A stretch of 64,000 nucleotides of DNA, taken from NCBI RefSeq assembly GCF_000317065.1, contig NC_019701.1, positions 2,986,001 through 3,050,000 on the forward strand. Reading direction: 5' to 3'. Positions 39,301 to 49,037 of the stretch are shown in pieces. This DNA comes from Pseudanabaena sp. PCC 7367. GTDB taxonomy: Bacteria > Cyanobacteriota > Cyanobacteriia > Pseudanabaenales > Pseudanabaenaceae. Below the pieces are notes generated by a model that was not told where the DNA came from, did no database searches, and worked only from the letters and a program-made list of their open reading frames with translations. The translations under genes were made by a program, and so were the position numbers. The first letter of the stretch is position 1; each line of letters opens with the position of its first letter.

Positions 39301-41411
39301 TCAGCCCTGACTTGAGTGATTACGGGCTGCCAATCGCCAAACTCAACCTGCCGAAACAATCGCATCGTCGGATACCAGGGACTATCATCACGCCCCAAAA
39401 ACCAACGCCAATCCGGTGCAAAGGGCAATAATAACCACACTGGCTTTGCCATCGCTCCGGCCAGGTGCGCCACCGCCGTATCCACACAAATAATTAAATC
39501 TAGTTGTTCAATTAAGGCCGCCGTATCCGCGAAATCCTCAATTCGATCGCTCAAATCGATTACCTTCTCCTGCCAGCCCAATTCTTCGATATCCGCAGCA
39601 TTACCACCCACCTGCAAGCTGTAAAACTCAATCAGTTGGTTATTTTCTTGAGCATTGCGATCGCTAGCTAATTCCAACAGCGGCGCCAATAATGCCAAGG
39701 GAATCGACTTGGCCTCATACTGCCACTGGGAAATATCCACACTTGCGGTATGTCCACTCGCCCAGACAATGCCAATTTTAAATGTTGGTAATCCTGGCCG
39801 ATCGGCTTGATCTACACCTAAATCTAAACCTAAATTAGGGTGATCGCCCGGTTCAGAATTTGCCCATAGATAGGGAACCTGATCAGGAATAGTGGCCAGC
39901 TCAATTCCCAACACCCTCGGTAAACTCATCAACTGAATATAAACATCAAAATCCGGCAGTGGCGCTTGTTCATCTTGCACTAGTTCCAGCCCCTCGATCG
40001 TCTGGAATAGCCTCACCAAGGGCGATCGACATTGCAAAATAATCCGGCCACCCTGCGCCAATAGCATCGGCAAAAACCGCACAAACTGGATCGCATCGCC
40101 AAAACCTTGTTCCGGCAGAATCAAGATTGTTTTATTGGTTAAGTCTGAACCATCCCAGACTAATTGGGGAAAGTTATGCACGGGCGCATATTTCAAGCGT
40201 TGCCGCCATTCATACTCAACCAATCCCTCAGTAAAGTTGCCAAGTTGCAACAATGCCATGCTCAAGCCAAAGTGGGCATTGACATAATCTGGTTGTAGCG
40301 CGATCGCCTGACGGTATGCCGCGATCGCCTGATCGGGTTGGGCTTGCTTAAGGTATACAGTAGCCAGGGCATTGTGGGCGCTGACATAATTGGGCTTGGT
40401 TTGGATTGCCCGTTGATAAAACTCCGTTGCGGTTGTGAATTGGTAAAGCTGGCTATGGGCTTCCCCCAGGTTGTGATAGGCTTCCGCTAGATTGGGATTG
40501 ATCGCCAGAGCCTTGTGATAGTTTGCGATCGCGGTTTCTGGTTCCCCTTGCCGCATCTGCGCCGCCCCCAAATTGCAATAGGCATTGGCATAGTTAGGAT
40601 TCAGGGCAATTGCCTTTTGATAATGGGCGATCGCCAGCCCCAGGTTATCCTGCTCCGCCGCAATTAACCCCAATACCATATAGGTACTGGCATGATTAGG
40701 ATTATGTTGAAGGGCTTGCTGGCAATTGGCCAGGGCTTCGAGCAGGTTCTTTTGCCGAAATTGGGTCATCCCCAGATTGGCATAGGCATCGGCATAGTTG
40801 GGCATCAGCTCGATCGCTCGTTCATAGCTACTAGCCGCTTGATCCAGCAGGTCACGATTGCTCATCACCCCACCCAAACCATTATGGGCTTCGGCTAAGT
40901 TGGGATTAAGCTCAATTGCAGCGCGATAGGATTGCTCAGCCTGATCTAACTGTCCGGCGCTGAGTTGCGCATTTCCCAGTGCAACCTGAATCTCGATGCG
41001 ATCGGGATTTATGGCGATTGCCCGCTCATAACTGGCGATCGCCTCAGTTAATCTGCCCACCTGCCGATAGGCCAAGCCGAGGTAATAATGGGCTTCTTTG
41101 TGGTCGGGCTGAAGCTGGATTACTCTTTCATAGCTAGCGATCGCTAAGCCAAACCGAGCTTCCATAAAGAGACTGTTACCCAACTGCAAATGTGCGTCAA
41201 CCAGGTTGGCATCTGATTCAACTGCCCGTTGATAATATTGTTGCGCTTCCAGCTTTCGTCCCTGAGCCTGCAAAGCTCTGGCCATTAAATAACAGGCGAT
41301 CGGTTGGTGGGGATTTTGCTTCAGGATTTTGCGACACAGGGCGATCGCTTGGGCAAATTGCTGCTTGGCAATGTGGGTTTCGGCTTGCTGGAGTCTGGTT
41401 TCAACTGACAT
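33399..41411 (-). CDS. giant TPR/glycosyltransferase protein, three GT9-like modules plus GT4-like domain
   Basis: One 2670-residue frame. Three times over, a tetratricopeptide block is followed by a GT9 (heptosyltransferase)-like domain: TPR 1-420 and GT 424-700; TPR 960-1190 and GT 1190-1470; TPR 1494-1800 and GT 1807-2100 (approximate). Each GT module has a LILPEQG(F/L/V)GD-type first strand and a later DLxI(C/S)(V/I)DTxxxHLAGAxxKPVW(L/V)LLP segment. An acidic Asn/Ser/Asp-rich linker (about 715-930) and a Gln/Pro-rich linker (2110-2250) separate modules. The C-terminal 400 residues are GT4-like: FSGGKLEYRKAQDIVV and EGGTNLVAMECLACGIPTVIS. No signal peptide, so probably cytosolic, perhaps for sheath or surface-glycan synthesis. 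Whether GT9-like domains are catalytic is unknown. Confidence 0.85.
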   Translation of the reverse strand: MSVETRLQQAETHIAKQQFAQAIALCRKILKQNPHQPIACYLMARALQAQGRKLEAQQYYQRAVESDANLVDAHLQLGNSLFMEARFGLAIASYERVIQLQPDHKEAHYYLGLAYRQVGRLTEAIASYERAIAINPDRIEIQVALGNAQLSAGQLDQAEQSYRAAIELNPNLAEAHNGLGGVMSNRDLLDQAASSYERAIELMPNYADAYANLGMTQFRQKNLLEALANCQQALQHNPNHASTYMVLGLIAAEQDNLGLAIAHYQKAIALNPNYANAYCNLGAAQMRQGEPETAIANYHKALAINPNLAEAYHNLGEAHSQLYQFTTATEFYQRAIQTKPNYVSAHNALATVYLKQAQPDQAIAAYRQAIALQPDYVNAHFGLSMALLQLGNFTEGLVEYEWRQRLKYAPVHNFPQLVWDGSDLTNKTILILPEQGFGDAIQFVRFLPMLLAQGGRIILQCRSPLVRLFQTIEGLELVQDEQAPLPDFDVYIQLMSLPRVLGIELATIPDQVPYLWANSEPGDHPNLGLDLGVDQADRPGLPTFKIGIVWASGHTASVDISQWQYEAKSIPLALLAPLLELASDRNAQENNQLIEFYSLQVGGNAADIEELGWQEKVIDLSDRIEDFADTAALIEQLDLIICVDTAVAHLAGAMAKPVWLLLPFAPDWRWFLGRDDSPWYPTMRLFRQVEFGDWQPVITQVRAELEQLIANPERFTPELPLHPLAANVTDTNDSIGIDTIDLSANIPVDDQVIKGDQVIEIDEPDRVDAVDTTDTDIADGSNSIDSTDAVDGNEVDNPTNYDRSDASPIASPTTATMVDSGYESEQASRNEPLAESLDLVNQSGAIDAVDADPDLDSLNQQHLVGAQSGAQADANINNPDDVIPGSLDLEFDDNGADQTIDSNDNANSNYNYPINIGGDPGNEPADNPEPDSPVQIEATVRAINIAPGDPTTEPPPESQIARATTPELAALLKNAIANHQADQINAAIALYRQFLNQQPEHIEANYLLGVALGQIGEQEQAIEQYQRVLNQNPNHAQALNHLGVIHKQQGQLAQAIDYYERAIAIQPDYVEALYHLGLALTAQGKWTAAIEQHQRAIALNHSFVQAYVCVGVLKRLQGDLAAAIDYQRRAIELKPNYAEAHQNLGIAFLLSGDYSNGLREYEWRWQTEAMRLQDPSREPKQPLWDGQPFPGKTLLIHTEQGLGDTIQFLRFVPIAKQRGDRIVVKANHDGLARLLNNCDGIDQVSLPSDPTPHFDLRAPLMSLAHMLGITLTTVPNQVPYLTAANDFDLELDQEIAPTRGRRSRSPDPLARSTGNLKVGIFWATTSRSSSSGNRSCPLAIFQSLFEVEHIDFYILQQELDAADLELLSNQPRVRNLSDRLLDLTDTAAAIAQLDLVISIDTMVVHLAGALAKPVWVLLPFAPDWRWQLERKDSIWYPTARLFRQPNPGDWQAVVTEISKAIQEFAAAWTISHTIQQQAQRSDRTSSSGAAALFKRAITYFQANRHHDATIACQQILQQHPDYFDALHLLGIIACQQKQFDRGMGYLHRAIAINPEYASAYFNLGNAYREGGYLAAAAHYYQGAIDRQPQNTDARHALGQTLQSLDRIEAAIACYQELIKLQPSSLAYFYLADLQARQGLVNEAIGNYETAIQLQPDFAIAYNNLGNLLRQEGQLEPAIANLTKALELRRDLAEIHKNMGQALWQNNQLNEALSHYQQALAIKPEYDDLLSLGSICRYRGDFDLAIAYFRQAIVIQPETVDGHENLGLVLLAQGKFEAGFVEYEWRLRDRNRDTFAYLNFLALPIFDGTPSNQTILILGEQGVGDEIIYASMLAEARNLGDRLVVACQERLLPLFRRSFGHLENMQFVSRADRVSLCYQNAKSVLPMGSLGRSLRPDRASFGQPQAYLQADPGLTQICRDRYLSLKPHRDSLASNQIQPNKQTNQQSSTRKLIIGISWHSSNRAKRLPRLEEWLPILTTPGVTLVNLQYGDWQEKLEEMRDRHGVEIFDDPAIDQMASLDDFAAQVAAVDLVISVSNTTVHMAGALGKPVWVLLPYVPELWFWQRETEDTLWYPQVKLCRQAEYGEDWQLLIQRIATNLSEVVNAPELLARSPLEPLKSSELLPSQASTSSALPAQSAPVKVSKPIDPIDTSQIEPAPQTDQQSSSTKPSEPKEAQENLDQPQVEIEQEPIANNDLDPGDSQSDQSNHQNNHQSNHQSNQVIQLQPRVMPVEPIGITIAPIESIATASPADQANEINKNTAEADLINQIISGHNANKQTIAISWPIGITSGWGIFGLNLALNLSRHAEFAPCLLSAPSNLDQQFINPLHYALLKPYLNQQQRLQRVIEISSTEQLDLGVPIVHALGNNLAGADLNKVGSDRNVGFIFFEDTYLDAAAIAKANTFDLILAGSSWNAEVLKGYGINNVHTVLQGIDPTLHHPISFKSTAWRDRFIVFSGGKLEYRKAQDIVVAAFKIFQARHPEALLITAWHNHWPQFMRGLEATGNVVGLPEVGSDRRLNISAWLQANGLPAGSFLDMGIVPNYLMPRVVQEADAAIFPNRCEGGTNLVAMECLACGIPTVISANTGHLDIINQNHCYSLQSQRSIVNPPDYIRGIEGWGESEVDEAVAALEDIFNHRDRAQAKGQAAAGFMQQLTWSQQVNKMMTTIKAQL

Positions 41412-41917
41412 TATGGCTTGCTAGCTACAGTTGACTAGTTGACTAAATGTATGCAACAGCATAACTCCAGTACCAGGGTTTAAGCTACAGCCAATTAACC
41501 AGGTTTGAGCAGCCATCGCCAAGCTTAAAATTTGCCAAAGGTACGGTAAGCCGATCTGAATGGGATCGCAATTTGGAGTATCATTAGCACTCGGTTGGGT
41601 AGAGTGCTAAACGATTAATAATTACTTGAGTATGTTTTGTTTCAAACCTGCTGAAGTTAATTAATTAACCTGGCAGTTGTGGCTTGTAGTTGCAGCTCTC
41701 AGACAATGGCATCGGACAACAAAGATGCGTATTTTAGCTAGCAGTAGCTTAATTAAGCACATCATTTGTGCTGATGGTTTAGCCTCAAAAAACTCGGTAA
41801 TTCCAACGGTTTCCAGAAATTCAAAAATTTCTATGGTGACTGAATAGTTTTTAAGTATTCAGCAAGTATTCAGTAAGTAATTAAGTAGTTAGGCAAGTTT
41901 GTAGGGAGGATATCAAC
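41412..41917. other. 506-base promoter region of groES and of the giant gene
   Basis: Divergent spacer. Its chief feature is the CIRCE operator (listed separately), 307 bases upstream of the groES start. I see no other gene. A long AT-rich leader, including stretches of AGTATTCAGTAAGT repeats at 41845-41890, lies between CIRCE and groES. Confidence 0.6.
41584..41610 (+). promoter_or_regulatory. CIRCE operator (HrcA site)
   Basis: TTAGCACTC, nine bases, GAGTGCTAA: an exact match to the CIRCE consensus. It is bound by the heat-shock repressor HrcA and marks the groESL promoter. A TTGGAG/TATCAT pair just upstream may be the promoter core, but I cannot assign it with certainty. Confidence 0.95.
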
Positions 41918-42229
41918 GTGGCATCTGTAACTTTGCAAGGCGGCGCACTCAAGCCCCTGGGCGATCGCGTATTGGTGAAAATTGCAGCCAAGGAAGAAAA
42001 AACATCAGGTGGTATTTTCCTACCTGATACCGCCAAGGAAAAGTCTCAAGTTGGCGAAGTGGCTGCCGTGGGTCCTGGCACTCGTGATAAGGATGGCAAT
42101 CGGATTGCCCCCGAAGTGAGCGCAGGCGATAAGGTGATGTATTCCAAATATGCTGGCACTGAAGTCAAAATCGACGGTGCTGACTATTTGCTGCTCACTG
42201 AAAAAGATATTTTGGCGATCGTTGAATAG
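41918..42229 (+). CDS. groES: co-chaperonin GroES
   Basis: Seven-subunit lid of the GroEL chaperonin, folding proteins in the cytosol. 103 residues, normal length. Family signature [41 protein letters not shown], plus the mobile loop and the C-terminal [16 protein letters not shown] start at 41918 with a strong AGGGAGGA upstream. First gene of the groESL pair, under CIRCE/HrcA control. Confidence 0.97.
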   Translation: MASVTLQGGALKPLGDRVLVKIAAKEEKTSGGIFLPDTAKEKSQVGEVAAVGPGTRDKDGNRIAPEVSAGDKVMYSKYAGTEVKIDGADYLLLTEKDILAIVE

Positions 42230-42521
42230 GGCTGGCCTGAACTAGTTGATCTAAATAGTGAATGTGACCAGTTAAATGCCAGTTAAATGATTGACGATCG
42301 CGCTCTTTACCGATGGTTTAGTTAGAAGCTTGGGGCGATCGTTGCCCTGTAAGCGCTCTATAAACTAACTCTCCGGTTACAGGTTGAGACATATGAGACA
42401 TAGATGAGACATAGAGCTAACCCAGCTAAGAGTCTTCATCACTGCAATCTCACTGTAATCAATTTGTAATCAATTGGTCATCTGCAAGCGATATTTAGAT
42501 CCGCAGTTAGCGATCAGCCAG

Positions 42522-42557
42522 CAAAAACAAGGCCAAAAACAAGGCCAAAAACAAGGC
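42522..42557. repeat. 12-base tandem repeat, three copies
   Basis: Three perfect units CAAAAACAAGGC in the groES-groEL spacer, immediately upstream of a separate 7-base array. Confidence 0.9.
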
Positions 42558-42583
42558 AAGTAATCGATCGAGATTTATTACAA

Positions 42584-42611
42584 ATATCCAATATCCAATA
42601 TCCAATATCCA
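42584..42611. repeat. 7-base tandem repeat, four copies
   Basis: Four perfect units ATATCCA, 50 bases upstream of groEL. It resembles the heptameric short tandem repeats known from filamentous cyanobacteria. Confidence 0.9.
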
Positions 42612-42637
42612 GATATTGAGTATTCAGGAAAAGTTGA

Positions 42638-44326
<1,689 letters not shown>

Positions 44327-44438
44327 TGCCTAGAACATCGATGACTGTTTCAGCTTAAATGAGATCTCCGTAAGGATTGCCACTCAAGCTGGATAGCATT
44401 AAATTTCAATTGATTTTGAATATTGATTTTGAATAGAG

Positions 44439-44480
44439 AGAGCGATCGCCTTTTTTAACTGGGATCGCTCTTTTTCCTTT
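44439..44480 (+). terminator. bidirectional-type terminator between groEL and murE
   Basis: AGAGCGATCGCC, loop TTTTTTAACT, GGGATCGCTCT, then TTTTTCCTTT: a stem of 11 pairs with one bulge, between the convergent groEL and murE. On the minus strand the left flank offers only A-rich sequence, so plus-strand termination is clearer. Confidence 0.8.
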
Positions 44481-44498
44481 ATAGCCATTTCGAGAATC

Positions 44499-46136
44499 CT
44501 AGGCATATTTTTGCCGCAGCGCCGCCTGAGCTTCTTCCCGATCGTCAAAATGAATCTTTTCTGTGCCCAGAATTTGATAATCCTCGTGCCCCTTGCCCGC
44601 AATCACAATCATATCGCCAGGGTTGGCCTGCAAAATTGCCATCTCGATCGCCTGATGCCGATCCACCTCGACGATCGGCTGAACTTGCTCAGGGATGCCA
44701 GCCAGAATATCTTCTAGAATGCCCTGGGGTTCCTCGGTGCGGGGGTTGTCTGAAGTCACATAAACCCGATCGGCCAACCTAGCTGCAATCTCACCCATCA
44801 AGGGGCGCTTGGTGCGATCGCGGTCGCCACCACAACCAAACACACAAACTAGCTCTGCCTGGGTAAATGGCCGCATTGCCCGTAACACGTTTTCTAAACT
44901 GTCGGGCGTGTGGGCATAGTCAACCACCACTGTAATATCTTGTTTCTCTTTGCGATCATTACCATCAGTGAGAATCACCTGCTCAACCCGGCCTGGCACT
45001 GCCTTGAATTGGGGTATCAGTGCCGCTACTTGATCTAGCTCCATGCCCAGGTGCAAAGCCGTGGCGATCGCCGCCAACAAGTTAGCCACATTAAAACTAC
45101 CTACTAGCGTAGAGCGCAGATCTACTGTACCGACTGGCGTGTGCAAAATGCCGGTCACCCCAGTGGGGGTATATTGCAATTGCTCTGTATAAAAATCAGC
45201 ATAAAAATCGGCCGAGTCGTTCTCTAAGCTATAGGTCCAGACTGGTTGCGATCTGGCTTGTAAATCCGTGATTAACCTTTGCCCATAGCCATCATCCAGG
45301 TTGACGATCGCCCGACCTGACAGATAAACAGGGTTAAACAGTAGCGCCTTGGCCTGGAAATAGTCTTCAATGTCTTTGTGATAGTCAAGGTGATCCTGGG
45401 TCAGGTTGGTAAATACCGCCGCCGCAAAGGTGCAACCACCAACCCGCCGTTGAGCTAGAGCATGGGAGCTAACTTCCAAAACTGCGGCCTTAACGCCATC
45501 GTCCAGGGCATCGCGTAGTTTCGCTTGCAGGTCGATCGCAAAGGGGGTAGTGTGGCTGGCCGTATTAATATAATTGGGCCATCTGGCATAGAGGGTGCCC
45601 AGCAAGGCAGTGGGTTGTTGGGCGTTGAGCAAGAACTCAATAATATGAGTGGTGGTGGTTTTGCCATTGGTGCCCGTTACCCCCACCAGTTGCATTTTGG
45701 TCGCTGGATGATCGTAAAAAGCGGTAGCGATCGCGGCACAAGCCCCAATCACATCTTCTACTACAATTAATCTATCTAACTCAGGTGTGGCGGGATTAGC
45801 ATCAATCAAATTAGAAATATCTGCTTGCTGGGAAATTATGGCGGCGACTGCCCCTTGCCTGATCGCCTTGAGCGCAAACTGAGCGCCATCTACCTTTGTA
45901 CCAGGCATGCCAATAAATAAATCACCGGTCTGGCATTGCCGCGAGTCAGTCACCAGGCGATCGATCGCCCCCGCCAAAACCTGGGTGGGAACTGGCCGAT
46001 CGCCATAACCGCTATATTCAACCCCTGATTTAGCCAGCAAATCTGCCAACAACCAGGTTTTACTGATTCCCTGGCGATCGCTATCCTGTGCTGTTGCGAT
46101 CGTATTATTGATTTGACCGATCTCGCCCATGTTCAA
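44499..46136 (-). CDS. murE: UDP-MurNAc-tripeptide synthetase MurE
   Basis: Mur ligase that adds the third amino acid of the peptidoglycan stem peptide. GVTGTNGKTTTTH is the ATP-binding loop; HTTP, EVSSHAL and DYAHTPDSL are conserved. SDNPRTEEP (DNPR motif) indicates meso-diaminopimelate as substrate, consistent with dapF in this window. 545 residues, longer than E. coli MurE by about 50 residues, mainly through an N-terminal extension (1-25), so the true start may be the third residue Met. Single gene. Confidence 0.95.
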   Translation of the reverse strand: MNMGEIGQINNTIATAQDSDRQGISKTWLLADLLAKSGVEYSGYGDRPVPTQVLAGAIDRLVTDSRQCQTGDLFIGMPGTKVDGAQFALKAIRQGAVAAIISQQADISNLIDANPATPELDRLIVVEDVIGACAAIATAFYDHPATKMQLVGVTGTNGKTTTTHIIEFLLNAQQPTALLGTLYARWPNYINTASHTTPFAIDLQAKLRDALDDGVKAAVLEVSSHALAQRRVGGCTFAAAVFTNLTQDHLDYHKDIEDYFQAKALLFNPVYLSGRAIVNLDDGYGQRLITDLQARSQPVWTYSLENDSADFYADFYTEQLQYTPTGVTGILHTPVGTVDLRSTLVGSFNVANLLAAIATALHLGMELDQVAALIPQFKAVPGRVEQVILTDGNDRKEKQDITVVVDYAHTPDSLENVLRAMRPFTQAELVCVFGCGGDRDRTKRPLMGEIAARLADRVYVTSDNPRTEEPQGILEDILAGIPEQVQPIVEVDRHQAIEMAILQANPGDMIVIAGKGHEDYQILGTEKIHFDDREEAQAALRQKYA

Positions 46137-46455
46137 AAGCCTCGCTTCACCCTAAACAATTACTTGCAATTAACTATAAAAGCACAATCAAAAATGCTAA
46201 GCAAAATACCAATTCCTAGATTCAGGCCGATCTAATCTGATTAGCCGTATGTTTTGTAAGTGGCGATCGGTGCAAAACTGCAACATTTCTACACATTCAC
46301 CAGCGATCGGGTTTTCTGTCATGATGTTAATAAATGCCTGTGCCCTGCCCTGCCAGGTTATTTAATAAACTTAAATTACTGTTTACTGTTGCACTTAAAT
46401 TAAATTAAGTCTAAGAGAGTGCGCGTTTTGAAGTTAAATAAAATAAGGACTAGCT
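46137..46455. other. 319-base spacer upstream of murE and the IF2N-like gene
   Basis: Divergent promoter region. No hairpin, RNA or gene recognised. Confidence 0.4.
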
Positions 46456-46638
46456 ATGGGTTTTGCTGATTATTCAATTGCGGAAATAGCACAAGACTAT
46501 AACCTCAAAGTTGAAACTGTGCTTGAACTTTGTCAGCAGCTTGGCATTAACTACCAAGATACTGATACTAAGTTGGCACTCGAAGATGCTAAGGCTGTGA
46601 TTCTGGCAGCCCAAAAACAGGCATCCTCATCCAGCTAA
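46456..46638 (+). CDS. small protein resembling the IF-2 N-terminal domain
   Basis: A 60-residue protein with the helix-loop of the translation initiation factor 2 N-terminal domain: DYSIAEIAQDYNLKVETVLELCQQLGINYQDTDTKLALEDAKAVI, followed by a short Ser-rich tail. Strong ribosome-binding site AATAAGGACT upstream of ATG 46456. Small stand-alone proteins of this type are conserved in cyanobacteria; the role is unknown and may be nucleic-acid binding. Confidence 0.7.
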   Translation: MGFADYSIAEIAQDYNLKVETVLELCQQLGINYQDTDTKLALEDAKAVILAAQKQASSSS

Positions 46639-46964
46639 GCGTAATAGCGATTAAGATCTTGAGCGATTAGATTTTGGCTAATTTAGGTTTGGTTAACTCC
46701 CAAATCGAGAGCCCTCGAAAGCCTTGATTAAATTTGTCCCTAATAACCTAAATATCAAGTCGAGCATTCAAATTTATAATCCGATTGATCGGCTGAATCT
46801 ATAAACTTGACTTGGGCTTGACTTTGTTTTACCTGGTCATAGATCTTGGATTTAGTTGAATTGATCGCCTTAATTTATTTAAGCGCAATAGTAGATCGAG
46901 ATATTAGAGTTAATATTACAAACGCATTAACGCAGTCATTCATAATTTCTTCTAGATCAGATAT
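46639..46964. other. 326-base spacer upstream of psbV
   Basis: No gene or RNA seen. Two near-identical TTGACTTGGG/TTGACTTTG segments lie near 46807-46821 and may be promoter elements. Confidence 0.4.
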
Positions 46965-47474
46965 ATGAGATACATGAGCAAAAACATGTTTAGATATCTT
47001 CTGGTGGCGATCGCTACCATATTTATGTCGTGGCAATTATTTACCACTAATGCGATGGCGGCCAATTTTACCGAATCATCTGCCCGCATTGTCAAGCAAA
47101 ACGATAATCAATCCTATACCCTTTCCAGTGATGAGCTGGCGATCGGTAAAAAATTGTTTAATAGTGCCTGTGCCAATTGCCACGTGGGTGGGATCACCTA
47201 CACCAACCCTAATGTAGACTTGAACTTACAAACCCTGGCATTGGCTACGCCGCCGCGCGATAGCATTGATAGCCTGGTGGATTACCTGAAAAACCCCACT
47301 ACCTTTGATGGCGAAGTTGAAATTTCGGAAATTCATCCTAGCCTCAAGAGTACGGAAATTTTCCCGATGATGCGCGGTCTGACCGACGAGCAACTCAAGG
47401 ATATTTCTGGCTACATCCTCTATAAGGGGCAGTTGGAAGGGATTAAATGGGGCGGCGGTAAGATTTATTATTAA
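46965..47474 (+). CDS. psbV: cytochrome c550 (PSII extrinsic protein) precursor
   Basis: Lumenal extrinsic subunit of photosystem II that stabilises the Mn4CaO5 oxygen-evolving complex. A signal peptide (ending near NAMA-ANF) precedes mature residues TESSARIV. Haem motif CANCH (Cys69, Cys72, His73); the distal ligand is the His in SEIHPSLKS; the C-terminus WGGGKIYY is the family hallmark. Length 169 is normal. The first ATG 46965, the second 46974 and a third before the FRYLL segment are all possible starts. Confidence 0.97.
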   Translation: MRYMSKNMFRYLLVAIATIFMSWQLFTTNAMAANFTESSARIVKQNDNQSYTLSSDELAIGKKLFNSACANCHVGGITYTNPNVDLNLQTLALATPPRDSIDSLVDYLKNPTTFDGEVEISEIHPSLKSTEIFPMMRGLTDEQLKDISGYILYKGQLEGIKWGGGKIYY

Positions 47475-47576
47475 CAGCAGTTAATATAAAATTGAGTCGA
47501 TTGCCTTTGCAAATCTTAATTAGTGATTGCATTGCTTTTTTAGTGAATTATTTCAGTAGTGAACTTCTGAGTGAAT

Positions 47577-47960
47577 ATGAATATCAAAACTTTCAAAACA
47601 TTGGCAAAGCGCCTGAGCGTGATTGCCGTTAGCTTGGTGTTGGCCTTTGGGATCGCCTTTATTGGTGCTAATCCTGCTGCTGCTGATAGCGTGACGGTTA
47701 AGATGGGTGCCGATAATGGTGCGCTCAAGTTTGAGCCTAGCACGGTCACGATCAAAGCTGGTGACACAGTCAAATGGGTAAATAACAAAGCCTTCCCCCA
47801 CAATGTGGTAGTAGACGGCCATAGTGAACTATCCCATACCAAGTTGATGATGAAGCCTCAGCAAGAAGTAACCAGCACCTTTGATGAGCCTGGTACCTAT
47901 GACTACTATTGTGCTCCTCACCGTGGTGCTGGCATGGCTGGCAAGGTGATTGTTGAGTAA
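47577..47960 (+). CDS. petE: plastocyanin precursor
   Basis: Blue copper protein carrying electrons from cytochrome b6f to photosystem I. A Sec-type signal peptide ends in NPAAA-DSV; the mature protein has the copper ligands His75, Cys112, His115 and Met120 (from ATG 47577) in the family segments PHNVV and [16 protein letters not shown] 47571 in frame would add two residues. Located just after psbV, 102 bases away. Copper-dependent exchange with cytochrome c6 (petJ) is known in many cyanobacteria; petJ is not seen here. Confidence 0.97.
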   Translation: MNIKTFKTLAKRLSVIAVSLVLAFGIAFIGANPAAADSVTVKMGADNGALKFEPSTVTIKAGDTVKWVNNKAFPHNVVVDGHSELSHTKLMMKPQQEVTSTFDEPGTYDYYCAPHRGAGMAGKVIVE

Positions 47961-48347
47961 TTGCTAGTTTTTAATTAGGAACTTTGTGACGATCGATCGC
48001 TAGTCTAAAATTCTGTTTCGCACATTGCGATCGACTCAATCAAGCCTTAACTTTCAAATCTTTCAAATAAATAAAGATTAATCTATCCATCTAGCTTGCA
48101 GCCGTTCTGCTCTGGGTGGATAGTTTATTTTTAAATGCTAGGTAGCTAGGTATGGCGCAGTAACTAGATCTGGCGGGTAACTGAGAAGCTGCGCCCTAAG
48201 GCTTTACAGCTATGATAGGTGGAGCTTACTCCTGGTTGCTACTGCCTATCTACTTAGTTAGATGCCAGAGAAGTTAAGCAGCTTCTTGCTGATATGGCTT
48301 GAATTTAGACATACTGCATTTTGGTTAATTGAGAAATCGAGGATACT
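47961..48347. other. 387-base spacer after petE
   Basis: Contains the terminator listed above and the promoter of the tautomerase gene; nothing else recognised. Confidence 0.45.
48083..48132 (+). terminator. probable petE terminator
   Basis: CTATCCA (48083-48089) pairs with TGGATAG (48117-48123) and is followed by TTTATTTTT. The loop of 27 bases is long but contains inner pairing options. 120 bases past the petE stop. Confidence 0.6.
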
Positions 48348-48548
48348 ATGCCATACGTCAATGTGCAGATTACCCGTGGTGCAAGTCGATCGCAAAAAGC
48401 GGAAATAGTTAAACAAATCACCAACACCCTGGTTAGCACTCTGGGTAAGCAACCGGAACATATTCACATTGTGATTCAGGAGATTGAAGAAGAAGACTGG
48501 GGTTTTGCAGGGCTGCTTACTGACGATTGGAAAAAGCAGAATCAATAA
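48348..48548 (+). CDS. 4-oxalocrotonate tautomerase family protein
   Basis: A 66-residue tautomerase. After removal of Met1 the catalytic Pro is N-terminal (MPYVNVQITRG), the second family block is RSQKAEIVKQITNTLVSTLG and the HIHIVIQEIEEEDWGFAG ending is typical of small 4-OT-like enzymes. It would form oligomers with Pro1 as general base. Physiological substrate unknown. ATG 48348. Confidence 0.85.
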   Translation: MPYVNVQITRGASRSQKAEIVKQITNTLVSTLGKQPEHIHIVIQEIEEEDWGFAGLLTDDWKKQNQ

Positions 48549-48686
48549 ACGTAGCATCCAGATATTTAAATTCGTCAGGCAATACTTATAACGAAAACTA
48601 TAGATACTAATAGCTAGTTATTTTTTACAATGGATCTCTGTTATTTGAATAAACACACTTGCTAAGGGGCTATGCCTTGAGTTGTG

Positions 48687-49037
48687 ATGGCCAAAATTAC
48701 CAAAGATCAGCTATTCCAAAAATTGAGTAGTGGTGATGATTTAACCGGTTTTGATTTATCCTGGATTGACCTCCATGAGGCTAATTTGGTGGGGGCAAAT
48801 TTAAGTGGGGTAAATCTGGAAGGAGCCGATTTATATAATGCTAATTTAGCCCAGGCCAATCTCTCGGAGGCTAATTTGTATGGCGCTTATTTATATGGCG
48901 CAAACTTGGAGGGGGCAAACCTGAGTAAGGCAAACCTGACGCGAGCTGATTTAGAGGCAGCAAATTTGCTCAATGCGAATTTAACCGATACTAATTTGAT
49001 TGGGGTGAACCTGCGCGAAACCAAGAAGGATTTTTGA
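48687..49037 (+). CDS. pentapeptide repeat protein B
   Basis: A 116-residue protein made almost wholly of A(N/D)LxX repeats (about 16 units, residues 25-110), a quadrilateral beta helix. It lacks the N-terminal HLxxL...WxxWR segment shared by the two longer pentapeptide proteins here. ATG 48687 is preferred to the GTG one codon before it. A tetraloop terminator follows at 49185. Function unknown. Confidence 0.83.
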   Translation: MAKITKDQLFQKLSSGDDLTGFDLSWIDLHEANLVGANLSGVNLEGADLYNANLAQANLSEANLYGAYLYGANLEGANLSKANLTRADLEAANLLNANLTDTNLIGVNLRETKKDF

